Shown: positions 1 to 9,889, numbered from the stretch's first letter. The stretch is DNA of 64,000 nt from Caloramator quimbayensis (GCF_900167605.1 NZ_FUYH01000006.1:62001-126000); one strand, 5' to 3'. Notes: generated from the letters alone by a model not told the origin. Made by a program: numbers and translations.

Positions 1-3000
1 TTAAGATTAATATTATTTTCTATACTGCTTTGATACTTAACATCAAATTTATTTATGCTATTGTTAGTTTTAGTATCAGGTATTTTGTAAAAACTCATGT
101 CGATTTGCTTTAATATGCTTCCAAGTTCAGCTCTTATAACAACTCTTGATGCAGAAAATAACAGTGTTATATCTTCTTTAGGCATATTAGAAGCATTTTT
201 AATAAAAATTCCGCCCATACAGTCGAGAACATTTCTTGAACTTGATGAAAGTACCAAGTCTCTTAAAAGGTTTTGAAGAGGCTGAAGATAGCTTCCTTCA
301 TCCTCATTTAAAATCACAAGGTCACATTTAAATCCTCTGCTTTTCCAATATTCATGTGCTTTTAACATTTGTTTTACGATTTCGATAGAATCAGGTTTTT
401 TAATAGTTACTAATACAATCGGCAAGTCTCCTGAAATGCCATAGGACCAAAGTGAAGACTGACCTTTTGTATTATTTTTAATAATATTATTATATTTTTG
501 CCTTATAGGGCTTAAATAAATAACATGGGACAATAATTCATTAAATACTTTTAAGTCAGATTCTTTAAGATTTAAATACTTTGTTTCCATTAAACTTCTT
601 ATATATGCAAGTTCAAAGGTACGCTCAATGTTTGGAATTTCACTGTACTTGTTAGAAAGTTCCATAGCTTTTTCTCTGTTTTCTGCATAGCCTGTAATAT
701 ATGAAATTGTTATGCTCTTATTAGGCTCTAAAACTGTTTTACATCTTATGCTCATTATAGGGTCAAGAACAGGTCCTGTAGTATTTGTTAAAGGATGCAA
801 TAATGAATTGGGATTTGACAAACTTTTATTTCTTCCTATAAATTTATATCTGTCGGTTTCATATTCTATATCCCTTATAACTTCACTGTGTGCAGTTAAA
901 GTATGAAAAGCCCACAGGGGATTTTTATTAATTTCTCTCTGCCTTCTTGATGCAAGAATAGTATTATTGTTTTCTACCCATTCTGTACGTATAAAAAGAT
1001 TATTAAATGCAGGGTGAGCAACATCCGCAGCCTGATGAGAAAGCACAACCTCAAGGTAGCTTGTTATCTCCATCGTGCGTATAGTGTCTGAGATATTTCT
1101 TAAAGTTACTTTTCTAATTTCGCAATTATCTTCTGGGGATACACATATTTCAATGTGAGTTTCAATTCCTTTATCAAGCCTTAAAAACTCTGCCTTATCC
1201 TGAGAAAATTTAGCGCTGTAATTTTCAGGTTTTGATTTTATTGGTTCAAAGGTTCCTGACCAAACTTCGTTAGAATCTAAGTCATGGAGGAAGAAAAATT
1301 GACCAGATCCCCTTGAAACTGTATCTTCTCTCCATCTTGAAATATTAATATCTGAAGCTCTGCTGTACCCTGAGCCTCCATTGTTTATCATCAAAGTATA
1401 GTAACCATTTGAAAGCATATGGCATTTTGGAAGTATAGTATCATATCCATATAGCTGAGAAGCTGAAATTTCAGATGTTTCAATTTTTTCAAAGGGTTTA
1501 ATTTTTTCCTTATGCTCTTTAGTTATAATTGCCCTTACAGGTATTTTCTCTTGGAGCATAAATTCGCCGGCTTTAATTATTGGAGAAGAGTGGAACCTTC
1601 TAATCATAATATTGTCGTTTAAAAAATTGTTTAAGGATACTAAAATCATCCCCTGATGGTGAGCCATATAGCTTTCAACTATTGCAAAGCTTTTATCTAA
1701 TGGAAGTCTTTCAGGTGTATAATCAATGGCTTCATACAAACCATATTTTCCTTCAATATCGTTTGATATAAGTTTTTTAAGATTTAAAATAGATTCCTTA
1801 GGATTAAAGGGAAGAGCGAGTATTGTCGAATATGGAGATATAACCATATCATTAGAAAGACCCCTTTTAAGCCCAAGATCTGGCACACCAAAAGCTTTAT
1901 ATTGATAATTTAATGCAAGATCGAAAGTATAAAATCCAGACTCTGATGTACCCCAGGGAACTCCTCTATTGTTTCCGTATTTAATCTGTGCTCTTATTGA
2001 AGTTTTATAAGTTTCAGATAGAAGGGTATTGTCATAATATTTCATAACGAGGGCAGGCATTAAATACTCGAACATAGTACCTGTCCATGACACAACACAT
2101 TCATATTTATCAATGAGAGTAAGGGCTCTTCCAAGCTTAAAATAGTGGGAAACTGGAATTTCCCTTCTTGCAACAGATATATAACTGATAAGTCTTGCCT
2201 CTGATGCTAAAAGATCATAGTAGGAATTTGTAAGGTGGTCCTCTTCAGCGTTATAACCAATAGAAAACAAATCTCTTTTTTCATCATATAAATAAATAAA
2301 TTTTGTATTTTCAATTATATTATCAATTCTATTGATTATAGAGACAATTGAATTTTTAATATTTAAATCGATTGACTTTGAGTTTTCAGATTCGAGAATA
2401 CTTTTTAGGCCTTGATTTAATAGCATTAGATAGCCTATTAAATTTCCGCTGTCAACCGTCGAAATATATTTAGGTCTTAATACTTCAAGAGTTTTAGTAT
2501 CATACCAGTTATAAAGATGTCCATTCCACTTTTCCATTTTCTCAACTGTAGTCAAGGTATTATCGATTTTTTTGACAAATTCATCTAATGAAATAAAATT
2601 AAAATCATAGGCACTAATCAATGAAATAAGAAGAAAACCTATATTAGTTGGAGAAGTCCTATGAGCAACTCTTTTAACAGGAGTTTCCTGATAATTATCA
2701 GGCGGAAGATAATTATCTTCTTTTCCTGAGAAGTTTTCATAAAATTCATAGGTTTTTTTAGCAATTCTAAGTAGAACTTCTTTATCTTCTTTGCTTATTT
2801 CATATTTTTTAGAAAGTATTGGTCTGCTTATATAAAAGGCTGCATAGGGTGATATAATCCAAACAAAAGATATAAAAAAGGCATAAATTAAATCCTTTGG
2901 GTGGAAAATTATAACAAAAATCAAAAACAATAAAGATATAATAAGCTGAAAATACATACTTTTATAATATCCTGAAATATCATTTTTAGATTGTTTTTCA

Positions 3001-5774
3001 GCATCAGCAGCAGTAACCCATTCAAGAAGGTTTTTCTTTGAAACAAAAATCCTGTATAATGCTTTAATAATAGCATCGCTTAGTAAAAAAGCATTATAAG
3101 GCAAAAACATGAAGGTCAATATATTTTGATATATTATTGATTTAAAACCATAAATTAAATTGCCGTTTAATCTCTTTTTTAAACTTTTATAATGTCCATA
3201 TTTTAAATAGCCTAATGTAAAAGTAATTAGATTTAGAAAAATAATAATTAAGGCATAACCTGACCAAAAAATAATGCTTCCTGAAAAAACAGATGTACCA
3301 AGCAAAATAATAAGCATAAGAGAAACTGGATATAAACTTCTTCTCATGTTATCAAGAATTTTAATTTTTGAAAGAGAGGATAAAGGATTTTTTATTTTTT
3401 CACCTTTTTTATTTTTTATATATTTAAACAGCCATTGAATTATCTGCCAGTCTCCTCGAGTCCAGCGGTGAAGCCTCATGGAATATGAACTGAACTTTTC
3501 AGGGAAACTGTCAATAAGCTCAATATCGACAGCAAGGCCGCATCTTAAATAGCTCCCTTCAAGAAGATCGTGGCTAAGTACCATATTATCTGGAATAGAA
3601 TCTGTAAGGCATTTTTTATATGCATAAAGGTCATAAATCCCTTTACCGGTGAAGGTGCCTTCTTTAAAAATATTTTGATAAATATCTGACATCGCTGAAG
3701 AATAGGGATCAATACCTGCACTATTTGCATATATGCAGGTAAATTTTGATTTTCCAATAGATTCTATGTTTATGCCTATTTTTGGCTGTATTATTCCATA
3801 ACCATCTATAACTATATTTTTGTCCTCATCATATTCTGCAGCATTTAAAGGATGAGATATTGTACCTATAAGCCTGCTTGCGGTACCTATAGGCATAATT
3901 GTATCAGCATCGAGAGTTATAATATATTTTATATCTTTAAGATTATTTATATCTCCAGAAACAACAGAATAGGAGGTATTGCAGCTTTGGGTTATAAGAT
4001 TATTAAATTCCACAATAGCTCCTCGTTTTCTTTCATAGCCCATCCATTTTCCTTCAGAAGGGTTAAAAGTTCTTTTTCTAATAAATATGTAGAATATATC
4101 CTTTCCTTTTGAATATTTATTGTTTAATTCATCTATTTTTTTTAGGGATAAATCAATTATTTTACTATCTGCTTCGGTTGTTTCTGTATTTGAATCCTTT
4201 AAATCTCCAACTAATGCAAAGTATATGTTTTCCTGACCGTTAGCAATATAAGTTACCTCAAGGTTTTCAATAAGTTCAAGGGTGCGTTTTTCATCGGAGA
4301 GTATTGTTGGAACGATTACCATAGTAGAGCTTTCTTTGGGTATTCCATTCTTTAAATCAAGTTTTGGCAGTAAATACGGGATACCACGGTTTAAAATAAA
4401 ATTTATTAAATCTAATGCTGCTTGGCTTGCAGGGATTAAAACAACAATAAAACATAGCAGTGATAACAAAAATCCTTTATATTGATATACAAAATAAACA
4501 GGTAAAAAAGCAATAACCAAAGTGGCGATTATTAGGGAAAAGGAAAATTTAATACAAGAGTAATCATTATACCTTCTATTTTTCCCCAATTCTTTTAAAA
4601 GAATATTTTTTCCTTTACCAATTAAGTAATATCCAATATGGCATTCCTTTGAGCTTTTTTGCGACTGTTTTGCATTGTTTGCAAGTTCAATTACTTTTTT
4701 TGCAACGCTTGTTTCTGATTTTTTTGTACTTTCTGATATTATTTCAAGCACCTTTCTATAATAATCTCTGCTTTCAAAATCCTGTCTATTATAAACGCCT
4801 AATGGATCATCTTTTAAAATCTGTTCAACATAGGACAAAGACTCAAAAATTTCTCTCCAATCAATTGAGTTAGAGAGTCTTAAGCTTGAAATGCAGTTTC
4901 CCATCGTTACCTGATAGGAGGATTGCTCCTGATGCTCTCTTTTCACAACGCATTCAACGTCTAAGTCGAGTTCGCTAAGCTTTAAATTTAGATAATCGAG
5001 TATAGGATTAAGGTTAATATCTTTTCTCTTCAATATATTTAATATATGTTCAATGTAAGGAAAAATAGAAGGATTAATATTTTTTGTAGTTTTTTTAATA
5101 GATTCTAAAATTTCATCATAATCTTTTTCAATTAGTTTTTCAGATTCTATCCACTGCTTTTGAACAGATATTATTTTTTCGCAGGTATGCCTTATATTTT
5201 CTAAAAGTGATATTTTTATCATTAGAGAAAGGCTCCAAATTTCACCCATTGATAAAGGTGATATAGATTGATATGAGTTAATAAAATCAATAATTTGTTT
5301 TTTATCGATTCTGCCATCGGTATGAGATATTAATTCTACTGCCAAAATGAATACTCGAGGATAGTTTTTATAATAACCGTCTTTTAGTATATTTATTTTT
5401 TTCATAAATCTTGAACTGCTGCTTTGCGTTAATTCTCTATATTGCTCTTCAATTATGTAAAAGTTGTCAAGAAGCCAGTCTGCTCCTGCACATAAGGACT
5501 TACCGTCCTTTGAATATTCGTTTAAAGTTAAGTATGTTTTTGATATAAATCTAAAGTTTTCGTCAAGCCTTTTAAAAAGGAGCGAAGAGCCTTTCTTTTT
5601 TTTGCATTTTAGATGATTTTTTGCTATATCAGATGCGTGACGTAAAAGCTCTTCATTTGACAAAAGAGCATCGCTTACAATTAACTGACTGCTTTGAGTA
5701 AAATAATTATATCTTTCAACTATATTTATAATGATAAAAAAAGCTATTACAAAAATTATGATAAATATATACAT
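1..5774 (-). CDS. ndvB: Cyclic beta-1,2-glucan synthase (NdvB-like), 3'-truncated by window edge
   Basis: An open frame of about 1,924 codons runs from an ATG at 5774 (GGGAGG just upstream) off the left edge, so the C-terminus is missing; the family is about 2,800 residues. A regulatory-looking N-terminal region is followed by membrane segments near residues 410-460, a glycosyltransferase core with the DxD motif ITLDADT near 620 and HRWTRGDWQ near 770, more membrane segments at about 810-980, then the NdvB landmark PPDNYQE...RTSPTNIG near 1020-1040 and the start of the glycoside-phosphorylase-like half. The family builds cyclic or linear beta-1,2-glucan from UDP-glucose at the inner membrane. 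It lies 24 bases after a nucleotidyltransferase gene, so the two are probably co-transcribed. The family call is strong; the exact glucan product in a Gram-positive is inferred. Confidence 0.88.
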   Translation of the reverse strand, partial: MYIFIIIFVIAFFIIINIVERYNYFTQSSQLIVSDALLSNEELLRHASDIAKNHLKCKKKKGSSLLFKRLDENFRFISKTYLTLNEYSKDGKSLCAGADWLLDNFYIIEEQYRELTQSSSSRFMKKINILKDGYYKNYPRVFILAVELISHTDGRIDKKQIIDFINSYQSISPLSMGEIWSLSLMIKISLLENIRHTCEKIISVQKQWIESEKLIEKDYDEILESIKKTTKNINPSIFPYIEHILNILKRKDINLNPILDYLNLKLSELDLDVECVVKREHQEQSSYQVTMGNCISSLRLSNSIDWREIFESLSYVEQILKDDPLGVYNRQDFESRDYYRKVLEIISESTKKSETSVAKKVIELANNAKQSQKSSKECHIGYYLIGKGKNILLKELGKNRRYNDYSCIKFSFSLIIATLVIAFLPVYFVYQYKGFLLSLLCFIVVLIPASQAALDLINFILNRGIPYLLPKLDLKNGIPKESSTMVIVPTILSDEKRTLELIENLEVTYIANGQENIYFALVGDLKDSNTETTEADSKIIDLSLKKIDELNNKYSKGKDIFYIFIRKRTFNPSEGKWMGYERKRGAIVEFNNLITQSCNTSYSVVSGDINNLKDIKYIITLDADTIMPIGTASRLIGTISHPLNAAEYDEDKNIVIDGYGIIQPKIGINIESIGKSKFTCIYANSAGIDPYSSAMSDIYQNIFKEGTFTGKGIYDLYAYKKCLTDSIPDNMVLSHDLLEGSYLRCGLAVDIELIDSFPEKFSSYSMRLHRWTRGDWQIIQWLFKYIKNKKGEKIKNPLSSLSKIKILDNMRRSLYPVSLMLIILLGTSVFSGSIIFWSGYALIIIFLNLITFTLGYLKYGHYKSLKKRLNGNLIYGFKSIIYQNILTFMFLPYNAFLLSDAIIKALYRIFVSKKNLLEWVTAADAEKQSKNDISGYYKSMYFQLIISLLFLIFVIIFHPKDLIYAFFISFVWIISPYAAFYISRPILSKKYEISKEDKEVLLRIAKKTYEFYENFSGKEDNYLPPDNYQETPVKRVAHRTSPTNIGFLLISLISAYDFNFISLDEFVKKIDNTLTTVEKMEKWNGHLYNWYDTKTLEVLRPKYISTVDSGNLIGYLMLLNQGLKSILESENSKSIDLNIKNSIVSIINRIDNIIENTKFIYLYDEKRDLFSIGYNAEEDHLTNSYYDLLASEARLISYISVARREIPVSHYFKLGRALTLIDKYECVVSWTGTMFEYLMPALVMKYYDNTLLSETYKTSIRAQIKYGNNRGVPWGTSESGFYTFDLALNYQYKAFGVPDLGLKRGLSNDMVISPYSTILALPFNPKESILNLKKLISNDIEGKYGLYEAIDYTPERLPLDKSFAIVESYMAHHQGMILVSLNNFLNDNIMIRRFHSSPIIKAGEFMLQEKIPVRAIITKEHKEKIKPFEKIETSEISASQLYGYDTILPKCHMLSNGYYTLMINNGGSGYSRASDINISRWREDTVSRGSGQFFFLHDLDSNEVWSGTFEPIKSKPENYSAKFSQDKAEFLRLDKGIETHIEICVSPEDNCEIRKVTLRNISDTIRTMEITSYLEVVLSHQAADVAHPAFNNLFIRTEWVENNNTILASRRQREINKNPLWAFHTLTAHSEVIRDIEYETDRYKFIGRNKSLSNPNSLLHPLTNTTGPVLDPIMSIRCKTVLEPNKSITISYITGYAENREKAMELSNKYSEIPNIERTFELAYIRSLMETKYLNLKESDLKVFNELLSHVIYLSPIRQKYNNIIKNNTKGQSSLWSYGISGDLPIVLVTIKKPDSIEIVKQMLKAHEYWKSRGFKCDLVILNEDEGSYLQPLQNLLRDLVLSSSSRNVLDCMGGIFIKNASNMPKEDITLLFSASRVVIRAELGSILKQIDMSFYKIPDTKTNNSINKFDVKYQSSIENNINL

Positions 5775-5798
5775 AGTGCCTCCCTGTCCTTTCCATAT

Positions 5799-8261
5799 TT
5801 AGTCTTTCTTTTTTAAAAGCTCATTTATTCTATCAGCTACAATTGAAGAAAGTTCATGAGCATATTCCTCGCAATAACCTTCAGTATAAATGCTTAAAAC
5901 TGGTCTTTCGTTATCAGGCAGAACAAGAGCCCAGCCTTTATCAGTATTTATTTTTATACCTTCAAATAATTCTATGCTGCGGTTTTTTGATTCTTCTATG
6001 AGCATCCTTATTACCCTTCCTCTTTCATCAAAATTGCATTGAATTTCTTTTTTACCCATATAAAAATCAGGAATTTCATCAACCAGTTCACTAAGGGATA
6101 ATGAATTTTCAATGAGATAGTCTAATATTCTTGTGATTGCAGATATACCATCGTAATTTAGTATATACTGAAGCATACCGCCTTCATTTTTATCTATCTT
6201 AAGCATTTCATTCATTATGCTTGATGTAGAGAGTTTTGTTCTTACAACACATGCTCCATATTGCTTTGCAATATCTTCAATTGCAGTAGTTGTGTTATAT
6301 GGAACAACAATTTTTTTTGTTTTAGAAGATTTTAAAGCAATGAGAGCTGAAAGTATTACATATTTTTCTTTGTTTAGAATTCTTCCGAGATTGTCGATTA
6401 AAGTTATAGCCTCGCCAGTAGAACTAATTACAGCGCCCATATCAATTTTTTTATCTTTAACAATACTTGAAAGGTAATTTATATAATTATCAATTGTTTT
6501 ATAATTTTTTGCTAAATAGCTGCACTCAACCTCGCAGCCTAATTGTTCAAGCAAAGATAATGAAATTGACAAGACATTATCTGATGGAGAAGATATAATT
6601 ATTTTTGGCCTTTTACTTTTGATTTCAATTAGATTTTTAATGCTGTTTAAACTATTTAAAATGTAAAGTGATGAAAAGTTTTCAACGCTTATAACTGGTT
6701 TTATTAAATTAGAGTTGCATCGTTGAAAATCTTCTCTAATAAATAGCTGTTCTATTTTTTTTTCAGTATTTCTATCTATATTTCCGCCGTTTTCATTAAC
6801 AAATTCAAGATGTATTAAATCTTTATTTACAAAATCCGAACTTATATGAACTCCTCCTGAGGCATTATAAAATTTAACTGCAAAACGATTTATTGGGATT
6901 ATTGCATTATTAATATTTATTGTTCCTACGCCGGCAGAGGATATACCAGAAAGAAGAGAATTCTTTAAAAGATTAGATGTATCAGAACTATCAGAGCTAA
7001 CTATGATAGGAGCATCCTTTTTAATTACAGATGCAAAGGCGGAACCAATTAGTGATGTAAATTCAGGAGTTATTTCAACATTAAAACTCCCAGATATGTC
7101 ACGGTTCCCAAATAAGGTTTTTGATGCCCTTGTTCCCCAAACGAGGTTTTTACTGATTATAGCGTCTTCCTTAATTTTCTTAAAGGGCCAAATTTTAATA
7201 TCCGGTTTTACTGTTACTCTTTCTGATATGTAGCACTCATGACCTATTACAGAACCTTCAAATAGGTTTGAACTATCCAGTATTTCAACTTTATTGCATA
7301 CAATAGTTCCTCTGCACTGAACGTTTTTTCCTATATGCGAGTTATTCCATATTATACTTCTTTTAAGGCTTGCATTTTCTTCTATAACACAGTTATCACC
7401 TATTATCGTAAAACTATCTAAAAGAACATTGTTTTTTATGGTGCAGTTATTACCAATTAATACTGGAGGGTTTAATACAGCTGTATTTGATATCACTGTA
7501 TTTTTTCCAATTAACACATTAGGTGATACTTCATTATAATTTTTCTTTACATCAACAAGATTTTTAAGTATATCAAAATTTGTTTCCCTGTAGGAATATA
7601 AATCTCCTATATCACACCAATATCTGTTTGTAATATATCCATACATAGGTACATTGTCTTTTAAAAGTTTTGGGAAAAGATCCTTGCTGAAATCAAAAGC
7701 TTCGCCTTTTTTATAATAATTAAAAACATAGGGTTCTAATATGTATATACCGGTATTTACAGTGTCGCTGAAAACTTCTCCCCAACTTGGTTTTTCAAGA
7801 AACCTTAAAATTTTTCCATTATCATCAGTTATTACAATACCGTATTCAAGAGGTATAGATTCTTTTTTCAATATTAAAGTTGCAGCTGATTTTTTTTCTT
7901 TATGAAAATTTATTGCTTCGTTTATATCGATATCTGTTAAAGCATCACCGCTTATAACTATAAATGTATCGTCAAGAAAATCCTTTGCATTTAAAACACT
8001 TCCTCCTGTTCCAAGGGGGGTTTCTTCAATAAAATAATGAAGGTTGATTCCAAATTCCTCTCCGCATCCAAAATAGTCTGTTATCGAAGATGGAAGATAA
8101 TAAAGTGTTGCTGCAATATCTTTTATATCATACTTATTTAACAGATTTATTATATGCTCCATAACAGGTTTATTTATTATAGGTACTAACGGCTTTGGTA
8201 TGCCGCTTGTAATAGGCCTTAGTCTTGTTCCTTCACCGCCAGCCATTATAACTGCCTTCAT
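5799..8261 (-). CDS. Sugar-1-phosphate nucleotidyltransferase fused to a degenerate phosphomannomutase-like domain
   Basis: Residues 1-230 are a nucleotidyltransferase (AGGEGTRLRP at the N-terminus, GTGGSVLNA further on). Residues about 250-370 show hexapeptide-like left-handed beta-helix repeats (IGNNCTI, IGDNCVI), and residues about 380-820 resemble phosphomannomutase/phosphoglucomutase. The architecture matches proteins usually labelled mannose-1-phosphate guanylyltransferase. The mutase half lacks the catalytic TASHNP motif (ASGGVHISS stands at that place) and shows no DGDxDR metal loop, so mutase activity is doubtful. I chose ATG at 8261, because AGGAAGG lies 8 bases upstream, over the in-frame GTG at 8270, which overlaps that site. 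It precedes the glucan synthase by 24 bases, suggesting supply or regulation of nucleotide sugar for it (inference). The nucleotide and sugar used cannot be read from sequence. Confidence 0.82.
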   Translation of the reverse strand: MKAVIMAGGEGTRLRPITSGIPKPLVPIINKPVMEHIINLLNKYDIKDIAATLYYLPSSITDYFGCGEEFGINLHYFIEETPLGTGGSVLNAKDFLDDTFIVISGDALTDIDINEAINFHKEKKSAATLILKKESIPLEYGIVITDDNGKILRFLEKPSWGEVFSDTVNTGIYILEPYVFNYYKKGEAFDFSKDLFPKLLKDNVPMYGYITNRYWCDIGDLYSYRETNFDILKNLVDVKKNYNEVSPNVLIGKNTVISNTAVLNPPVLIGNNCTIKNNVLLDSFTIIGDNCVIEENASLKRSIIWNNSHIGKNVQCRGTIVCNKVEILDSSNLFEGSVIGHECYISERVTVKPDIKIWPFKKIKEDAIISKNLVWGTRASKTLFGNRDISGSFNVEITPEFTSLIGSAFASVIKKDAPIIVSSDSSDTSNLLKNSLLSGISSAGVGTININNAIIPINRFAVKFYNASGGVHISSDFVNKDLIHLEFVNENGGNIDRNTEKKIEQLFIREDFQRCNSNLIKPVISVENFSSLYILNSLNSIKNLIEIKSKRPKIIISSPSDNVLSISLSLLEQLGCEVECSYLAKNYKTIDNYINYLSSIVKDKKIDMGAVISSTGEAITLIDNLGRILNKEKYVILSALIALKSSKTKKIVVPYNTTTAIEDIAKQYGACVVRTKLSTSSIMNEMLKIDKNEGGMLQYILNYDGISAITRILDYLIENSLSLSELVDEIPDFYMGKKEIQCNFDERGRVIRMLIEESKNRSIELFEGIKINTDKGWALVLPDNERPVLSIYTEGYCEEYAHELSSIVADRINELLKKKD

Positions 8262-8382
8262 GGATTTCACCTTCCTATATAACTTATGCCTTTAAATGGA
8301 CTATGCTTAATCGAATAGTTGTTAAGAGAATTTTTAATGGGTATTAATTATTTTTCCCTAAAAAAACATAAATTATTAATGA

Positions 8383-8826
8383 TTAGCCTTTCCATTTAAA
8401 GACAACGATGCCAATAATCATTATTATTACGCCGAGTATTTTTGTAAAATGAAAATTACATCTTTCAGTTCCAAACAGCCCACAGCAATCGATAATGGCA
8501 GCAGTGACAAGCTGAGTTATTAAAATAATAGAAACAGCATAGGCAGGACTTAGCATTTTCATTCCTTTCATTACGGTGAAAATTATAAAAACTCCTAACA
8601 GCCCTCCAGAAAGGTATAATTTATTGACTTCTCCGATTCTTTTAATGTTTCCGTCTTTAAAAAATAAAAAAACTAAAAGAGTAATTAAAAAACCTGTTCC
8701 TTGAACAATCATATTTATTGTCCAAAGTCCAATTTTTTCTCCTACTCTTGTATTGAATACGCCTTGTATACTCATTAGAGCACCAGCAATTGCTGCAAAT
8801 ATAATTCCAAGCATGTTTTTGCCCAA
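8383..8826 (-). CDS. YdcZ/DUF606-family membrane transporter
   Basis: A 147-residue, very hydrophobic protein with four to five membrane segments and a C-terminal KWKG tail. The repeated small-residue helices and the segment GALMSIQGVFNTRVGEKIG are characteristic of the DUF606 (YdcZ) branch of the drug/metabolite transporter superfamily, whose members are often half-size and act as dimers. No substrate is evident. The start is probably TTG at 8826, five bases after GAGGTG; an ATG four codons in (8814) is the alternative. It is transcribed divergently from the VanX-like dipeptidase gene. Confidence 0.75.
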   Translation of the reverse strand: MGKNMLGIIFAAIAGALMSIQGVFNTRVGEKIGLWTINMIVQGTGFLITLLVFLFFKDGNIKRIGEVNKLYLSGGLLGVFIIFTVMKGMKMLSPAYAVSIILITQLVTAAIIDCCGLFGTERCNFHFTKILGVIIMIIGIVVFKWKG

Positions 8827-8933
8827 TATATCACCTCATGAATTAGTTTAACCAACTTTTAATTAATATATTTTAAATGATGAAGTATAATTGTTTATAA
8901 AGATTAGTATTAGTAAAAGGGGAGGAATACATA

Positions 8934-9506
8934 ATGATTTTAAATAAAATAAAAATGATAGATGGACTTATAAATGTTAGAGATATTGATGATTCTATTA
9001 TTATTGATTTGAGATATGCAACTGAAAACAATTTTTTAAATAAAAAAATATATGATATACCGGTATGTGTTCTTCAACTTAATACAGCACTAAAACTTTC
9101 AAAGGCAAATTCCTTTGCTAAGGATTTAGGATATAGGCTGAAGGTTCTTGATGCCTATAGACCCCTTTCAGTTCAAAAGATTATGTGGGATATTATTAAA
9201 AACGAGGATTTTGTTGCCCCATACTGGAGAGGCTCAAATCATAATAGAGGTGCTGCAGTTGATGTAACTTTAACCTTTGAAAACGGTGATGAAATTCTTA
9301 TGCCATCGGATTATGATGAATTTTCAGAAAGAGCATCGATAAATTATAAAGATGCCCCAACAATAGCAATAGAAAATAGAGAACTTCTTTCAATGATTAT
9401 GATTAAAGCAGGATTTTTAAGAATTGAAAGTGAGTGGTGGCATTTTAATGACAGTGAATATGAAAAGTATGGATTATATGATATTAGCTTAGAAAAATTT
9501 ATATAA
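8934..9506 (+). CDS. D-alanyl-D-alanine dipeptidase (VanX/DdpX family)
   Basis: A 190-residue peptidase of family M15D. The zinc motif SxHxxGxAxD is intact (S101, H103, D110), followed by ExWWH (E167, H170), and R76 in DAYRPLS matches the catalytic arginine. The family cleaves D-Ala-D-Ala; homologues serve peptidoglycan turnover or, beside vanHA, glycopeptide resistance. No vanH, vanA or VanRS genes are nearby, so a housekeeping or nutritional role is more likely. There is no signal peptide, so it is cytoplasmic. GGGGAGG lies 9 bases before the ATG, and a hairpin terminator follows six bases after the stop. Confidence 0.9.
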   Translation: MILNKIKMIDGLINVRDIDDSIIIDLRYATENNFLNKKIYDIPVCVLQLNTALKLSKANSFAKDLGYRLKVLDAYRPLSVQKIMWDIIKNEDFVAPYWRGSNHNRGAAVDVTLTFENGDEILMPSDYDEFSERASINYKDAPTIAIENRELLSMIMIKAGFLRIESEWWHFNDSEYEKYGLYDISLEKFI

Positions 9507-9511
9507 AGTAA

Positions 9512-9538
9512 AAGCTCCCTATAAGGGAGCTTATTTTG
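9512..9538. terminator. Bidirectional intrinsic terminator
   Basis: A 9-bp perfect stem (AAGCTCCCT/AGGGAGCTT) with a 3-base loop, followed by T-rich sequence on both strands. It sits between the convergent dipeptidase gene and the zinc-ribbon gene and can end both transcripts. Confidence 0.85.
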
Positions 9539-9543
9539 CGTCA

Positions 9544-9726
9544 TTACTTTCTGAATGATCTGTTTTCGTTGTTTCTTCTTTGCTGCTTTCTTGCTTTTCT
9601 GCATTCTGGGCATCTTAATGGTTCATTTTCAAAACCCTTTTCTTTGTAGAAAGCCTGTTCTCCTTCTGTAAATATGAATTCTTTTCCGCAGTCTTTGCAT
9701 ACTAATGTTTTGTCTGCCATTTTCAA
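9544..9726 (-). CDS. Small zinc-ribbon protein
   Basis: A 60-residue basic protein with two CxxC pairs (CKDCG and CPECRK) separated by FTEGEQAFYKEKGF. This matches the probable zinc-ribbon family (zf-trcl type) common in Firmicutes. The Arg/Lys/Gln-rich tail (KARKQQRR) suggests nucleic-acid or ribosome contact, but no function is established from sequence. AGGAGG stands 9 bases before the ATG. The leader upstream can fold so that this ribosome site is base-paired (see the leader feature at 9730-9814), so translation is probably controlled. The gene ends at the shared terminator with the dipeptidase gene. Confidence 0.8.
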   Translation of the reverse strand: MKMADKTLVCKDCGKEFIFTEGEQAFYKEKGFENEPLRCPECRKARKQQRRNNENRSFRK

Positions 9727-9729
9727 AAA

Positions 9730-9814
9730 CCTCCTAAATTTGGGATTAGGGATTTAACGACTCAAAGACTCATACTCCCAAATTGAGGAGGATGGGGTCT
9801 TGGCTGGTTAAATC
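9730..9814 (-). promoter_or_regulatory. Structured leader that can sequester the ribosome site of the zinc-ribbon gene
   Basis: On the transcribed strand the segment at 9791-9776 is complementary to 9745-9730 (14 of 16 positions), and the second segment contains the AGGAGG site. A second 8-bp helix can form between 9814-9807 and 9758-9751. The arms alternate (1, 2, 1', 2'), so both helices together would make a pseudoknot, or they could be alternative states. I do not recognise a known riboswitch class. The base-pairing is seen directly; regulation by temperature, a ligand or a protein is inference. Confidence 0.6.
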
Positions 9815-9889
9815 TCTATTAATTTATACTAATTAATTTTAGCATAAAATTCATTTATTTTCAATTATATAGTAAAAAATTTATGCTTT

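Noticed and set aside
8934-9506. Vancomycin resistance gene vanX
   Set aside because: The protein is a true VanX-family dipeptidase, but no vanH, D-Ala-D-Lac ligase or VanRS genes accompany it, and the ddl at the end of the window has a D-Ala-D-Ala type loop.
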